Source: Pseudomonas sp. Bc-h
GTDB taxonomy: Bacteria; Pseudomonadota; Gammaproteobacteria; Pseudomonadales; Pseudomonadaceae
Length of the DNA stretch: 64,000 nt
Assembly (NCBI RefSeq): GCF_002080045.1
Contig: NZ_MUIN01000007.1
Coordinates: 338,421 to 402,420 of the forward strand
Direction: 5' to 3'
The notes beneath the pieces are model-generated. The model saw nothing but the letters and a program-made list of their open reading frames with translations, was not told the origin of the DNA and made no database searches. Below are positions 19,230 to 28,191 of the stretch, piece after piece. Position 1 is the stretch's first letter. Every line of letters starts with the position of its first letter. The position numbers and the translations under genes are program-made.

Positions 19230-19871
19230 TTATGGCAGCTCCAGTTGATGGCCAGCCCGAACCACGTCGGCGATGCTGCGGGCGTGTAGTTTGCGCATCA
19301 TGTTGGCCCGATGCAGTTTTACCGTGATCTCGCTTACCTTCAGATGGCCGGCGATCTGCTTATTGAGGAGGCCCTTCACTACTCCCCCCATGACCTGTTT
19401 TTCCCGGGGAGTCAGGCAATCGAACCGACTGCGCAATGAATCGATCTCACGCTGTTTCTCGACAAACTCGCAATGGCTGGCCACCGCCGTTGCCACGGCA
19501 TCGATCAGATCCTGGGAGCGGAATGGCTTGGTGAGAAAGTCCGCCGCACCGGCCTTCATCGCGCGCACGGACATTGGAATATCGCCATGGCCGGTCATGA
19601 AAATGATCGGCATGTGGTTATCGGACTCCGTCAACCGCTGCTGCAGATCGAACCCACTGTAGCCCTGTAGCCTGACGTCCAGAACCAGACATTGCGCCTT
19701 TCCCGCCAGCGGGTCGGCGAACATGTCTTCGGGGCCGGAAAATGCCCGTGTGTTGTAACCGACGGACTTCAGCAAACTGGCAACGGCGCCGCTCAGTACT
19801 GAATCATCGTCGACAATAAAGACAATCGGGGCGTGCGTTTGCGCTGCCCTTGAAACGTTTGATTGATGCAT
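19230..19871 (-). CDS. FixJ/NarL-type response regulator with LuxR HTH
   Basis: The 213-aa regulator starts at ATG 19869-19871 behind a near-perfect AAAGGAGGTCGAA. The receiver contains DDD (21-23), the phosphoacceptor D65 in LVLDVRLQG, T93 and K115. The C-terminal LuxR HTH begins LTPREKQVMGGVVKGL and includes NKQIAGHLKVSEITVKLHR. FixJ-type regulators pair with PAS histidine kinases. The kinase at 23984, about 4 kb away on the other strand, is the obvious partner candidate. Confidence 0.92.
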   Translation of the reverse strand: MHQSNVSRAAQTHAPIVFIVDDDSVLSGAVASLLKSVGYNTRAFSGPEDMFADPLAGKAQCLVLDVRLQGYSGFDLQQRLTESDNHMPIIFMTGHGDIPMSVRAMKAGAADFLTKPFRSQDLIDAVATAVASHCEFVEKQREIDSLRSRFDCLTPREKQVMGGVVKGLLNKQIAGHLKVSEITVKLHRANMMRKLHARSIADVVRAGHQLELP

Positions 19872-20252
19872 TTCGACCTCCTTTTCGACGTGATTCAAGT
19901 TGACCGGGCGCATTGTCTTACAACACCTTTCGTTGTCTGCCGAGTTGGCGACCGGCCCATTATCGGGTAACACGTCTTCATGTAACGGCCGGCGCTCATT
20001 TCATGACCAAAACAATATTTTTGGTGAAAAACACCTGTGCAGATCGATTATTTCGCAAGAGCCGGTCACGCGCCGGTATTAACTTTGTGCTTGGGCAGCT
20101 AATGCGTCAATTCATACTTAAGGTTAGGTAGTGAATGGGAACGATGCAGTGGCACCGTCCGCTGCAGAACAATACAGAACACAACGACATCACTGTTTCG
20201 CCCTGCTGAAAGTGCTCAGCAACCCTGATTCAACGCTCAGTTCTGACCGGAA
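19872..20252. other. Intergenic gap without recognisable gene
   Basis: These 381 bases separate the FixJ-type regulator from the stop of the GlxA-type regulator. They should hold the promoter of the FixJ-type gene. No protein-like frame, hairpin terminator or clear operator was seen. Confidence 0.5.
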
Positions 20253-21209
20253 TTACTCACCTGATTGCCCCTCTCTGGCATCACGCCTGAGTGACTGTGG
20301 GGATACGCCTAACTTGCGGATGAAGACCTCGCGCAGATGGCGCCGGTCGCGAAAGCCCGTCTCTCTGGCGATGATCTCCAGCGAATGGTGACCGCGCTGA
20401 ATCATGTTGCGGGCGGTTTCGAGGCGCAGCTGCTCCACCGCCTTGGCCGGTGACAAGCCTGTTTCGGATAGAAAAATTCGCCTGAACTGCCGCTCGCTGA
20501 GGTGTACGATCTTCGCCAGAGCGTCGGCGCTAAGGTCGCCGGAAAGGTTGGCCCGAGCATGCTCGAGCGCTGCCTGAACCCGATCTGACCTGGGCGCGAT
20601 ATTGAGCATTTCGGAATGCTGAGACTGCCCCCCGGAGCGACGGTGATACATGACCAGAACCCGCGCAACGCGGTTGGCAACCTCGTGCCCCAGGTCCTTT
20701 TCGACCATGCCGAGCACCAGATCCATCGCCGCCGAGAGTCCCGCGGAAGTCCAGATGGTGCCGTCATTGATGAAGATGCTGTCGGGCTCCACGACGGTGT
20801 TCGGAAAGCGCTGCTTGAGCACGCCGGCGTAGGCCCAGTGAGTCGTAACGCGTTTGCCTTCGAGCAACCCCGCCTCGGCGAGTACGAAAGCTCCGGTACA
20901 CATGCCGCCCACCCGCTGAGCGCGGCTAGCGGCGACTTTGACAAAGTTCAACTCTTCGAGGGTGCTGTCGCGGGCCAGCGGATCGACGATTCCGGACACC
21001 ATCCAGGTGTCGGCCTGGGCCTCGCAGGTCGCTTTCACGGTGTTGACCGAGGCGCCGATCGAGGAGGTGATCACCCCGCCGCTCAACGAATAATTGGTGA
21101 CTTGATAGACCTGTTCCTTCGCTACCACATTGGCGAACTCGAACACTGACTGGGTGCCCAGCGCCATGACCTGAAACCCTTCCGTGAGGAAGTAACCGAT
21201 TCTGTGCAT
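20253..21209 (-). CDS. GlxA/FtrA-type AraC regulator (DJ-1/PfpI plus HTH)
   Basis: The ATG at 21207-21209 follows GGAGGGAGTGGAA and gives 318 aa; longer starts are less likely. Residues 1-165 form a DJ-1/PfpI-like amidotransferase domain with the nucleophile-type cysteine C104 in GGMCTGAF. The C-terminal part has RRSGGQSQHSEM and a double AraC HTH with LSERQFRRIFLSETGLSPAK and ETGFRDRRHLREVF. Such regulators sense small molecules through the N-domain. It is divergent from the alpha/beta hydrolase at 21625, a likely target. Confidence 0.9.
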   Translation of the reverse strand: MHRIGYFLTEGFQVMALGTQSVFEFANVVAKEQVYQVTNYSLSGGVITSSIGASVNTVKATCEAQADTWMVSGIVDPLARDSTLEELNFVKVAASRAQRVGGMCTGAFVLAEAGLLEGKRVTTHWAYAGVLKQRFPNTVVEPDSIFINDGTIWTSAGLSAAMDLVLGMVEKDLGHEVANRVARVLVMYHRRSGGQSQHSEMLNIAPRSDRVQAALEHARANLSGDLSADALAKIVHLSERQFRRIFLSETGLSPAKAVEQLRLETARNMIQRGHHSLEIIARETGFRDRRHLREVFIRKLGVSPQSLRRDAREGQSGE

Positions 21210-21624
21210 TTCCACTCCCTCCGGCGTCATGTCCGAAAACATGACCGTAATTGTCGTTTCAATTCCAGTCAACGCGATGCACGATGAGCCTACGACATAA
21301 AACCGGACACAGGTGGCACGAAAACAGGATAAAACAGGTCATCTGGAGATGATTTTCGTTGCATCCTACGCGCAACTAATTGAACAGGCCAGTCCGAAAA
21401 TTATTAAGAGCCTACCGCAGCTAATTATCAGAGCACGATAAACTGCGGGACAATTAAAACACACTTACAAACTCCTGACTCAAAGAGCAAAACGCACGAG
21501 ATTCCTATTCGAAGTGCACACTTGATCGCTGTAATGACAGTCTGGAGATCACACCGATACTTCCTTTTATTCGGTGCTGATCTCATCGGTCGTCTAACTG
21601 TTCAACAACAAAGAGCACACCGCT
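21210..21624. promoter_or_regulatory. Divergent promoter region between GlxA-type gene and hydrolase
   Basis: These 415 AT-rich bases contain no gene. At 21539-21576 the sequence GTCTGGAGA, ten bases, then ACTTCC resembles a segment at about 56836-56860 in front of another GlxA-type gene, where the spacing is eight bases. The match is short and may be chance, but both lie in the same kind of regulator-target gap. Confidence 0.35.
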
Positions 21625-22479
21625 ATGACTGAACACTCCGTAAGTTTCAATGCAGCGACTCATTACCTTGAAGTCGGGGGCAGGACCCTGGCTTACCGCA
21701 CATTCGGGCACGGCACGCCTCTGGTCATGTGCGTGCGGTTTCGCGGCACCATGGAGTCTTGGGATCCGGCATTTCTCGACGGTCTGGCACAACAAGGTTT
21801 TCAAGTCACCATTTTCGACTACAGCGGCCTGGGGCGCTCCACCGGCGAGCGAACCTACAACCCGGCCTCGCTGGCCAAGGACACCATCGAGCTGATCACG
21901 GCGCTGAAGCTGGGCAAGGTGGTCCTCGCAGGCTGGTCGATCGGTGGCGTGGCGGCGCAGATCGTCCTCGCACAGGCACCGCAGTTGGTCAGCCATCTGG
22001 TGTTGATCGCAACCACGCCTCCGGGCCTGTTGGCGAAGCCAGGCGAACAGCTGTTCTACGAATTGGCCAAGCGTGACAACAACTTCGAAGACTTTGTCAG
22101 CCTGTTTTTCGAACCTGACTCGCCGACCAGCCGAGCCGCCGCTGAGCGTTCGTGGGGTCGGCTGGTCTCCAGGAGAGATGACGCGAGCCCTGAAGTGCCT
22201 TTCGACTGGGCAGGCGCGCAACTGGGTGAGGGGCCGAAGAACCCGGTCTTTCCGGCCGATGCGGTGCTGCATGTCCTGAAAAACACCGAGGTTCCGGTTC
22301 TGCACCTGGGCGCCGATCACGACATCGCCTTCCCGGTCGAGAACTGGTACGCCCTGAGCGATCAACTGCCGACACTGCACGTCGTCACCTTCCCGAGTTC
22401 CGGCCACGGCCCGCAGCTGCAATACCCGCGTACTGCCGCCAGGCACATTGCCGCGTTCGTCGAGGCTGCCCACGACTGA
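21625..22479 (+). CDS. Alpha/beta hydrolase
   Basis: The 284-aa protein has the nucleophile elbow GWSIGG with S105, a sharp turn FDYSGLGRSTG, an acid-carrying LHLGADHDIAFP strand and a late SGHGPQLQ histidine, completing the triad. The oxyanion region reads CVRFRGTMESWDP rather than the usual HG motif, as in some esterases. It opens a plus-strand set with the alcohol dehydrogenase 259 bases downstream and diverges from a GlxA-type regulator. The substrate is unknown. Confidence 0.85.
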   Translation: MTEHSVSFNAATHYLEVGGRTLAYRTFGHGTPLVMCVRFRGTMESWDPAFLDGLAQQGFQVTIFDYSGLGRSTGERTYNPASLAKDTIELITALKLGKVVLAGWSIGGVAAQIVLAQAPQLVSHLVLIATTPPGLLAKPGEQLFYELAKRDNNFEDFVSLFFEPDSPTSRAAAERSWGRLVSRRDDASPEVPFDWAGAQLGEGPKNPVFPADAVLHVLKNTEVPVLHLGADHDIAFPVENWYALSDQLPTLHVVTFPSSGHGPQLQYPRTAARHIAAFVEAAHD

Positions 22480-22738
22480 CACCCGATCAACCGGGCCAGC
22501 GTTCTGCTCGGTGCGACCCTGGCCCCACCGACTCTTCGACAGCAATGGACTGCTCTTCTTCGCCCATGGCGCGAGGGAGCATCACCGTGAACAACCGTGA
22601 CCTGCCACATCAATCGTTGACACTGGACGCTCACTTTCTCATCGCGGCATCAATCTGCTTTGGCCCGAAACGCTGTGCGTCAAGCCGGCGGGCCGCGGAC
22701 GCGTGTCAGTCCGATAACACTCATTACCAAGGTGACTT

Positions 22739-23770
22739 ATGACAACCCGAACAACCTATCGAGCCGTCGTGGCGACAGCCCCCGGCAAACTGGAACTGGT
22801 AGAGCGCCCGATCACTGAACCGGGCCACAGCCAGGTGCGAATACAGGTTGAAGCCTGCGGTGTCTGTCACTCCGACAGCGCGACCGTGGAAGGCTTTGCA
22901 GGCGTTCCTTTTCCACGCGTGCCGGGCCATGAAGTGGTGGGACGCATTGACGCCATCGGCGCCGGGGTTCAGGGCTGGAGCGTTGGCCAGCGAGTGGGCG
23001 TGGGCTTTTTGGCAGGCGAAGACGGGACCTGCCCATCGTGCCGTCAAGGCGACCCGGTGACCTGCCAGAACCCAGTGATCAGCGGCATGACCATCGACGG
23101 CGGCTACGCCGAGATCATGATCGCCGAGGCGCGTGGGCTGGTGCGGGTACCTGAAGAGCTGGATGCCACCCTGGCCGCGCCTCTGCTCTGCGCAGGTCTC
23201 ACCACTTTCAACGCCTTGCGCAATTCCGGCGCGCAAGCGGGAGACGTGGTGGCGATCCACGGCCTGGGCGGGCTTGGCCATCTGGGCGTGCAGTTCGCGC
23301 GCAAGATGGGGTTTCATACCGTGGTCATCGCTCGAGGGGCCAGCAAGGCCGAGCTGGCGCTGTCATTGGGTGCTCACCGCTACATCGACGCCACCGAAGA
23401 AAACGTTGCAGAGGTCTTGCGCGCCATGGGCGGAGCCAAAGTCGTGCTCGGCACCGCGCCGACTGCACAGGGCATGGCAGAGACGATTCCCGGCTTGTCG
23501 GCTCGGGGTCAACTGGTGGTGGTCGCGGTCCCCGGCGAACCCCTGACGGTGAGCGCAACGGACCTGATCTTCGGCGCCCGCTCGGTCATCGGCGCCCTCA
23601 CCGGTACGGTGGTATACAACGAGCAAACCCTGGCTTTTGCCAACCTTCAGGACATTCGCCCACTGATCGAGACGTTCCCCCTCGAACAGGCACCCGAGGC
23701 GTACGCCCGAATGATGCGTGCGGACGTTCGACTGCGTGCCGTTCTGGTCATGGGCGCGCAGCAAGCCTGA
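22739..23770 (+). CDS. Zinc-dependent alcohol dehydrogenase
   Basis: This medium-chain dehydrogenase has 343 aa. Catalytic zinc ligands are in CGVCHSD (C40, H44) and GHEVVGRI (63-70). The cofactor fold is marked by GLGGLGHLGVQFARKMG. The structural-zinc lobe reads GEDGTCPSCRQGDPVTC, a variant with an acidic residue near the first cysteine position, as in AdhA-like bacterial enzymes. It probably oxidises or reduces small alcohols and aldehydes with NAD(P). A hairpin terminator follows. The hydrolase upstream, the FixJ-type regulator and the PAS kinase form its neighbourhood. Confidence 0.88.
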   Translation: MTTRTTYRAVVATAPGKLELVERPITEPGHSQVRIQVEACGVCHSDSATVEGFAGVPFPRVPGHEVVGRIDAIGAGVQGWSVGQRVGVGFLAGEDGTCPSCRQGDPVTCQNPVISGMTIDGGYAEIMIAEARGLVRVPEELDATLAAPLLCAGLTTFNALRNSGAQAGDVVAIHGLGGLGHLGVQFARKMGFHTVVIARGASKAELALSLGAHRYIDATEENVAEVLRAMGGAKVVLGTAPTAQGMAETIPGLSARGQLVVVAVPGEPLTVSATDLIFGARSVIGALTGTVVYNEQTLAFANLQDIRPLIETFPLEQAPEAYARMMRADVRLRAVLVMGAQQA

Positions 23771-23797
23771 CACCCTCTTCTGCCTGATGCGCGGGGT

Positions 23798-23847
23798 GCT
23801 TGTCCTGCGGGCCGTTTGACCAGGACAAGCCTCCTCTGTTTTTTTCA
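23798..23847 (+). terminator. Rho-independent terminator after alcohol dehydrogenase
   Basis: GCTTGTCCTG (23798-23807) pairs perfectly with CAGGACAAGC (23821-23830) around a 13-base loop, and a seven-T run follows at 23839-23845. It separates the dehydrogenase from the small ORF and kinase downstream. Confidence 0.75.
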
Positions 23848-23879
23848 ACCTGTGCATGAACCCGTCTGGAGATCTTTCA

Positions 23880-23987
23880 ATGGCGCGTTTCACACCAACT
23901 CCCGTCTATCGGGCGACCGGCGTCGATACCTTCGCGTTCATGGGAACGGGTAGGACAAGCGACCACCTCGACCGGGCGGCCAGATGA
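23880..23987 (+). CDS. Possible 35-aa leader peptide coupled to histidine kinase
   Basis: An ATG at 23880 follows CTGGAGATCTTTCA and opens 35 codons, starting MARFTPTPVYRATGVDTFAF and ending at TGA 23985-23987. The stop overlaps the kinase ATG (23984) as ATGA. The kinase itself lacks a clear ribosome site, so ribosomes finishing this frame could start it. I recognise no homologue. It could instead be an upstream part of the transcript with a chance frame. Confidence 0.5.
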   Translation: MARFTPTPVYRATGVDTFAFMGTGRTSDHLDRAAR

Positions 23988-25564
23988 CTCAACCCATCAC
24001 TCTCGCCGAGGCCGAAGTTTTCGAGCGTTTTCACGACGCGGTGTTTGTGCGTGACATGGAAGGAAAGATCTGTTTCTGGAACTCCGCCTCGGCCGCTCTT
24101 TACGGATGGCCCTCACATACGGCACTGGGGGCGCACGCCCGTACGCTGCTCAAATGCAGACATGAGCATGATGGCCACGATAAGGCCGATGACCGGCTGC
24201 TGGCGGACGGTTATTGGGAAGGCGAACTCTCACGTCTCACGGGTGCGGGATCGCGCCGCCTGGTGAATGCCCGTTGGTCTCTGCGCCGAGATGCTGCCGG
24301 TCAACCCATCGGGATCCTGGAAACCGGCTACGATATCTCGCTCGCCAAAGAAACCGAGCAGCATCTGAAAGCCAGCGAGTACCGCTACCGCAACCTGTTT
24401 CAAGCCATGGCGGCTTCGTTCTGGGAGCTGGATTTCACCGCCGTCGGACCCAAGATTCGAGCCCTGCTCGACGCCGGAGTGCGCGATCTGGAAGCGCACT
24501 TTCTGGCTCACCCGGACGTGGTGCGCGACTTCATGCGCTGCACTCAGGTGGTGGACCTGAACGATCACAGCATCCGGCTGTTTGGCCGTGGGGATCGTAC
24601 TGAGATGCTGGGAAACATCGACCGCTACTGGCCGGACGAGAGCGTTCAGGTGTACGCCCGCTGCGTCGTCAAATCCCTTTCCGGCCTGCCGAACAACATT
24701 GAAGTGACACGCCTGAGAACCCTCGAAGAGAAAGAATTCGAGTGTCTGTTCACCGCCTGTTTTTCCAGAGAGAACATTGCACGAGGGGTGATTCTGATCG
24801 GCATCATCGACCTGTCGGAACTTGCCGCGGCGCGCCACGCGCTGGAGATCATGCAGACGGAGCTGGCCCATGTGGCACGCATCTCTATCCTCGGCGAGCT
24901 GAGCGCGTCGATTACCCACGAAATCAATCAACCCCTGACCTCGATTTCCACGTATGCCCAGGCGGCGCTGCGCTGGTTGCGGCGACCAGAGCCAGATTTG
25001 AAAGAGGTGGAAATCGCCCTGACGCAGATCGTCGATGAGGCGCAGCGCACCGACGACGTCATCACCCGCATTCGCGGCATGGCACTGCGTCGGCCGGCTG
25101 AAGAGTCCGACGTGGCGATCAATGACGTGGTGCAGGATTCACTGCAGTTCACCGACCACGAACTGCGCAAGCACGCTGTTCGTCTGACCACTGACCTGGC
25201 GGTCGCACTCCCCGCCGTGCGGGCTGACCGGGTGCTGCTGCAACAGGTGATCGTCAACCTGTTGATGAACGCCGCACAAGCGATGGCATCGGCCGATTCG
25301 GCAGTGCGAGAACTGATCATACGCAGCGAAATACTGTCCACCGGCGAGATCAGGCTGCAAGTGCTGGACAGTGGCCCGGGCATCGCACCAGGCCTGGAGG
25401 GGAAGCTGTTCGAAAGTTTCTTCACCACCAAAGCCACGGGGATGGGAATGGGACTGCCGATATGCCGTTCGATCGTGGAGGCTGCGGGCGGGGCGATTGA
25501 GCTGGCGAACCGCGACGATGGCGCTTCAGGGGCCAGAGTTATGCTCACTCTGCCAGCGTTGTAA
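23984..25564 (+). CDS. PAS-domain sensor histidine kinase (FixL-like)
   Basis: The 526-aa kinase has no clear membrane segment, so it is probably cytoplasmic. A PAS domain lies at about 5-120 (FHDAVFVRDMEGKICFWN). A central region of about 140 aa may be a second divergent PAS. The HisKA phosphoacceptor is in ELSASITHEINQPL near residue 312. The ATPase domain has NLLMNAAQAM, DSGPGIAPG and FESFFTTKATGMGMGLPICR. Such kinases work with FixJ-type regulators; the one at 19230 is the likely partner. The start overlaps a short ORF, suggesting coupling. Confidence 0.9.
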   Translation: MTQPITLAEAEVFERFHDAVFVRDMEGKICFWNSASAALYGWPSHTALGAHARTLLKCRHEHDGHDKADDRLLADGYWEGELSRLTGAGSRRLVNARWSLRRDAAGQPIGILETGYDISLAKETEQHLKASEYRYRNLFQAMAASFWELDFTAVGPKIRALLDAGVRDLEAHFLAHPDVVRDFMRCTQVVDLNDHSIRLFGRGDRTEMLGNIDRYWPDESVQVYARCVVKSLSGLPNNIEVTRLRTLEEKEFECLFTACFSRENIARGVILIGIIDLSELAAARHALEIMQTELAHVARISILGELSASITHEINQPLTSISTYAQAALRWLRRPEPDLKEVEIALTQIVDEAQRTDDVITRIRGMALRRPAEESDVAINDVVQDSLQFTDHELRKHAVRLTTDLAVALPAVRADRVLLQQVIVNLLMNAAQAMASADSAVRELIIRSEILSTGEIRLQVLDSGPGIAPGLEGKLFESFFTTKATGMGMGLPICRSIVEAAGGAIELANRDDGASGARVMLTLPAL

Positions 25565-25587
25565 GAGCAGCAAACACGTCTATGGAA

Positions 25588-25622
25588 CAGGGCCCTTCCT
25601 TGGCTGGCAATGAAGGGCCCTG
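25588..25622. terminator. Bidirectional hairpin between kinase and exported hydrolase
   Basis: CAGGGCCCTTC (25588-25598) pairs perfectly with GAAGGGCCCTG (25612-25622). It sits exactly between two convergent genes, the expected place for a shared terminator. There is no strong T run. Confidence 0.6.
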
Positions 25623-25626
25623 TGCG

Positions 25627-26604
25627 TCAGGCCTTGATGAAAGCCAGAAGGTCCTCGTTGATGACCTCCGGATGAATCGTGCACATCCCGTGGGGGTAGC
25701 CTTTGTAGACTTTCAGCGTGCCGTTTTTCAAAAGCTTGATCGACAGCTCGGCTGAATCCGCAATCGGCACGATCTGGTCGTCATCACCATGCAGGACCAG
25801 AACCGGCACGCTGATTTTTTTCAGGTCTTCGGTGAAGTCGGTTTCCGAGAAAGCCTTGATGCAGTCGTAGTGAGCCTTGGCCCCGCCCATCATGCCCTGA
25901 CGCCACCAGTTCTCCTTGATACCCTCGGACACCGTCGCGCCCTCGCGGTTGTAGCCGTAGAACGGCACCGGCACTTCTTTGTAAAACTGCGCACGGTTGG
26001 CGGCCAGCGCCGAGCGGAACCCGTCGAAGACGTCAATTGGCAAGCCGCCCGGATTCTTCGCGGACTTGACCATGATCGGCGGCACAGCGCCGATCAACAC
26101 AGCCTTGGCGACACGACCGGCCCCGTGCTGAGCGACATACCGGGCGACCTCGCCTCCGCCGGTGGAATGACCGATGTGCACCGCGTCCTTCAACTTCAGA
26201 TGCGCCACCAGGGCGGCGACATCAGCGGCATAGGTGTCCATGTCGTTGCCGACAGAGGTTTGCGTGGAGCGTCCATGACCGCGACGGTCGTGGGCAATCA
26301 CCCGGTAGCCTTTGGACACGAAAAACAGCATCTGCGCATCCCAGTCATCGGCGCTGAGCGGCCAGCCATGGTGAAACACGATCGGCTGGCCCGTGCCCCA
26401 ATCCTTGTAGAAAATTTCCGTGCCGTCTGAGGTGGTGAAGCTCGTCATGTCATTGCGTCCTTTTTTGGGCGTCGCGGCCGTGGCGGCCTGAGCGGCAGTT
26501 GCGCCCATGACCATTGCTGAAAGTGAGCCTGCGGCCAGCGCCGTCGCGCCGACCTTGAGCACCTGCCTGCGTGAACTCGATGGGGTGTTGGGAGTGTCAG
26601 ACAC
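25627..26604 (-). CDS. Exported alpha/beta hydrolase, non-heme chloroperoxidase-like
   Basis: A GTG start at 26602-26604 follows GAGAGGTAACGACT and gives about 325 aa. The N-terminus has [20 protein letters not shown], a twin-arginine type signal ending near AAQAA. The mature domain matches the non-heme chloroperoxidase/esterase group: [20 protein letters not shown], the elbow GHSTGGGE, an acid in [10 protein letters not shown] and a late YPHGMCTIH histidine. In this family the haloperoxidase activity is a side reaction of perhydrolysis and the natural role is usually esterase. It is probably periplasmic. Confidence 0.88.
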   Translation of the reverse strand: MSDTPNTPSSSRRQVLKVGATALAAGSLSAMVMGATAAQAATAATPKKGRNDMTSFTTSDGTEIFYKDWGTGQPIVFHHGWPLSADDWDAQMLFFVSKGYRVIAHDRRGHGRSTQTSVGNDMDTYAADVAALVAHLKLKDAVHIGHSTGGGEVARYVAQHGAGRVAKAVLIGAVPPIMVKSAKNPGGLPIDVFDGFRSALAANRAQFYKEVPVPFYGYNREGATVSEGIKENWWRQGMMGGAKAHYDCIKAFSETDFTEDLKKISVPVLVLHGDDDQIVPIADSAELSIKLLKNGTLKVYKGYPHGMCTIHPEVINEDLLAFIKA

Positions 26605-26692
26605 AGTCGTTACCTCTCTTGGGTAGTAAACCAAAGCAAATCAGGGGTGGGCGCCAACGGTGCCCGCCACAATGTCGGGAATATCTACATGC

Positions 26693-27010
26693 TCAGCGCA
26701 CGCCGTGGGCTGCGCCAGCGCTGTTGGCTTCGCAGACCTGTATGGAGAGCAAAGCGTCTTGAGCGATCAGCGCGTCGAAGGCGGGTTGGAACACGTGCTC
26801 CAGGCTTGCGCGCATCGCATCGATGGAATTCCAGGCACAGTGAATGGCCCAATGCCCCACGCGAGGCTCTACGGTTTCCAGCTGGCAGCGCATACAGCCG
26901 ATGGCGTTCTCCAGCTGCGCGACCGATTCCTGCATCAGGCGCGCACAGGTCCAGGAGAAGCACTCGCGGGTATGAATCAGAACGACTTTTTCCAACGCAT
27001 AAGTGTTCAT
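26693..27010 (-). CDS. Small antibiotic-biosynthesis-monooxygenase-like protein
   Basis: This 105-aa protein has a dimeric alpha-beta-barrel look. An early helix reads CARLMQESVAQLENAIGCMR, followed by strands with QLETVEPRVGHWAIHCAWNS and a late helix ASLEHVFQPAFDALI. The W-x-S-x-x-A-M spacing is typical of the ABM family. It ends about 90 bases before the exported hydrolase on the same strand, so the two may be co-transcribed. Family assignment is moderate and function is unknown. Confidence 0.6.
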   Translation of the reverse strand: MNTYALEKVVLIHTRECFSWTCARLMQESVAQLENAIGCMRCQLETVEPRVGHWAIHCAWNSIDAMRASLEHVFQPAFDALIAQDALLSIQVCEANSAGAAHGVR

Positions 27011-27215
27011 TGGATTTCCCGGTGGATGGCCAGTGCCGAGTCGTCAGGGCGTCGGGACGGCAGCGCAAGGAAGTGCTCGAGCTGATCCCTATGATCTTGC
27101 GCGCGGGAGCGCTGCGCCATTATCGGTTCGCATAGCCAACACACACTTTGGTATGGGGTATGAGCAGGAATGTCGCCCACGCTCGGGCTTCGCATCAATG
27201 CGGCATCCGGCTGAA

Positions 27216-27717
27216 TGCTCAGCGGGCGAAGTTGACTTCGACCGGCCGCCCACATTCCGCCGCGCACTTGAGGACGTCGACACGCTATTCGTGGCACACG
27301 GCACTTCAGATCGTCAGATTGACAATGAAACTGCACTGATTGACGCGGCCGTCGTGGCGGGCGTGAGTCATATTGTGAAGCTTTCGGCGATGCTTGCTCG
27401 AAGTGGTGAGCACGCACTCCCAGCGGGCCTATCACCTGACCGGGCCTCGCTCCTGGACGATGCTGGGCGTTGCAGAGGAGCTATCAGGATTGCTACAGCG
27501 CAGGGTTACTTACCATCAGCGTCCTGCAACCGAGCACGCGCAGCGTTGGTCAGGGATTGGCGCGACTGAGCTGCTGGCTGACCTCCTGACCGGTATGGAC
27601 TTGATGTATCACGAGTCGGCACTGTCTGAGAGCACCTTCACTGTCGAGCAAATGACGGGCAAACCACCGCGCTCCTTATCCGACTGGTTGATCGAGAACA
27701 TTAGCCTCTACCGCTGA
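27216..27717 (+). pseudogene. NmrA-like NAD(P)-binding protein remnant
   Basis: Two frames carry separate parts of one NmrA-type protein. Frame one has GEVDFDRPPTFRRALEDVDT and then ALIDAAVVAGVSHIVKLSAM up to about 27396. Frame two resumes with QRAYHLTGPRSWTMLGVAEE and runs to the true C-terminus at 27717. The N-terminal Rossmann motif is absent, and about 90 middle residues expected between the two blocks are missing with a frame change. The gene is therefore inactive. Confidence 0.75.
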
Positions 27718-27864
27718 TGCACGCGCTCAGGATAGATCAGGACGACCGCTGGTAAGATTCGAGCCTTGCAGGATGCATCGATCAGATCAGCCATAGCAGC
27801 CCCATTTTGGTCAGCTCATTTGAAAGACTTCTGGACCGCCTTTCCTTGTTTTCGAGGAGGTCTC

Positions 27865-28038
27865 ATGCGTCGCGTAAAGAAGGGCTATTGCCGCAGAGGC
27901 TGCAGTCGGACAGAAGCGGCCACTCAGATTCATGTATGGGGTGCGGCTCGCACATTACTGCCGCCCAGAACGATCTCTAGGAGCGCTATCAATCATCGTA
28001 GTAACAATATTTTACATCTCTGTGAGAGATATCTATGA
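27865..28038 (+). CDS. Hypothetical 57-aa ORF, weakly supported
   Basis: An ATG after GAGGAGGTCTC opens 57 codons rich in arginine (MRRVKKGYCRRGCSRTE). I recognise no family. Its 3' end overlaps the promoter of the fluoride riboswitch (-35 and -10 at 28011-28039), which argues against it being a real gene. The strong ribosome site is the only support. Confidence 0.2.
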   Translation: MRRVKKGYCRRGCSRTEAATQIHVWGAARTLLPPRTISRSAINHRSNNILHLCERYL

Positions 28039-28039
28039 T
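28011..28039 (+). promoter_or_regulatory. Sigma-70 promoter of the fluoride riboswitch transcript
   Basis: TTTACA (28011-28016) and TATGAT (28034-28039) are separated by 17 bases. Transcription would begin near 28046, exactly at the first bases of the riboswitch, which strengthens both calls. Confidence 0.8.
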
Positions 28040-28045
28040 CGGGCC

Positions 28046-28110
28046 TGGAGATGGCATTCCTCCACTTACCAACCGCTGCGCCCGTAGCAGCTGATGATGC
28101 CTACAGACAC
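28046..28110 (+). ncRNA. Fluoride riboswitch (crcB motif)
   Basis: The leader begins GGAGATGGCATTCCTCC (28047-28063), continues through ACCAACCGCTGCG and closes with CTGATGATGCCTACAGA (28091-28107). These are the conserved blocks of the fluoride aptamer, close to the form described for Pseudomonas syringae. Downstream, CCTACAG (28100-28106) can pair with CTGTAGG (28126-28132), a possible alternative stem for the expression platform. The next gene is a CLC-F type fluoride exporter, the textbook target. Confidence 0.9.
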
Positions 28111-28191
28111 CTGATCAAGACAGGGCTGTAGGCGTTCGCGCGCAAAATCCTCTTCTTGGTCAGGCTCACTTTCCTATGTGTGGCTGACCCC

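Noticed and set aside
21583..22545. Minus-strand ORF of 320 codons
   Set aside because: It is the shadow of the alpha/beta hydrolase, which has a full catalytic triad.
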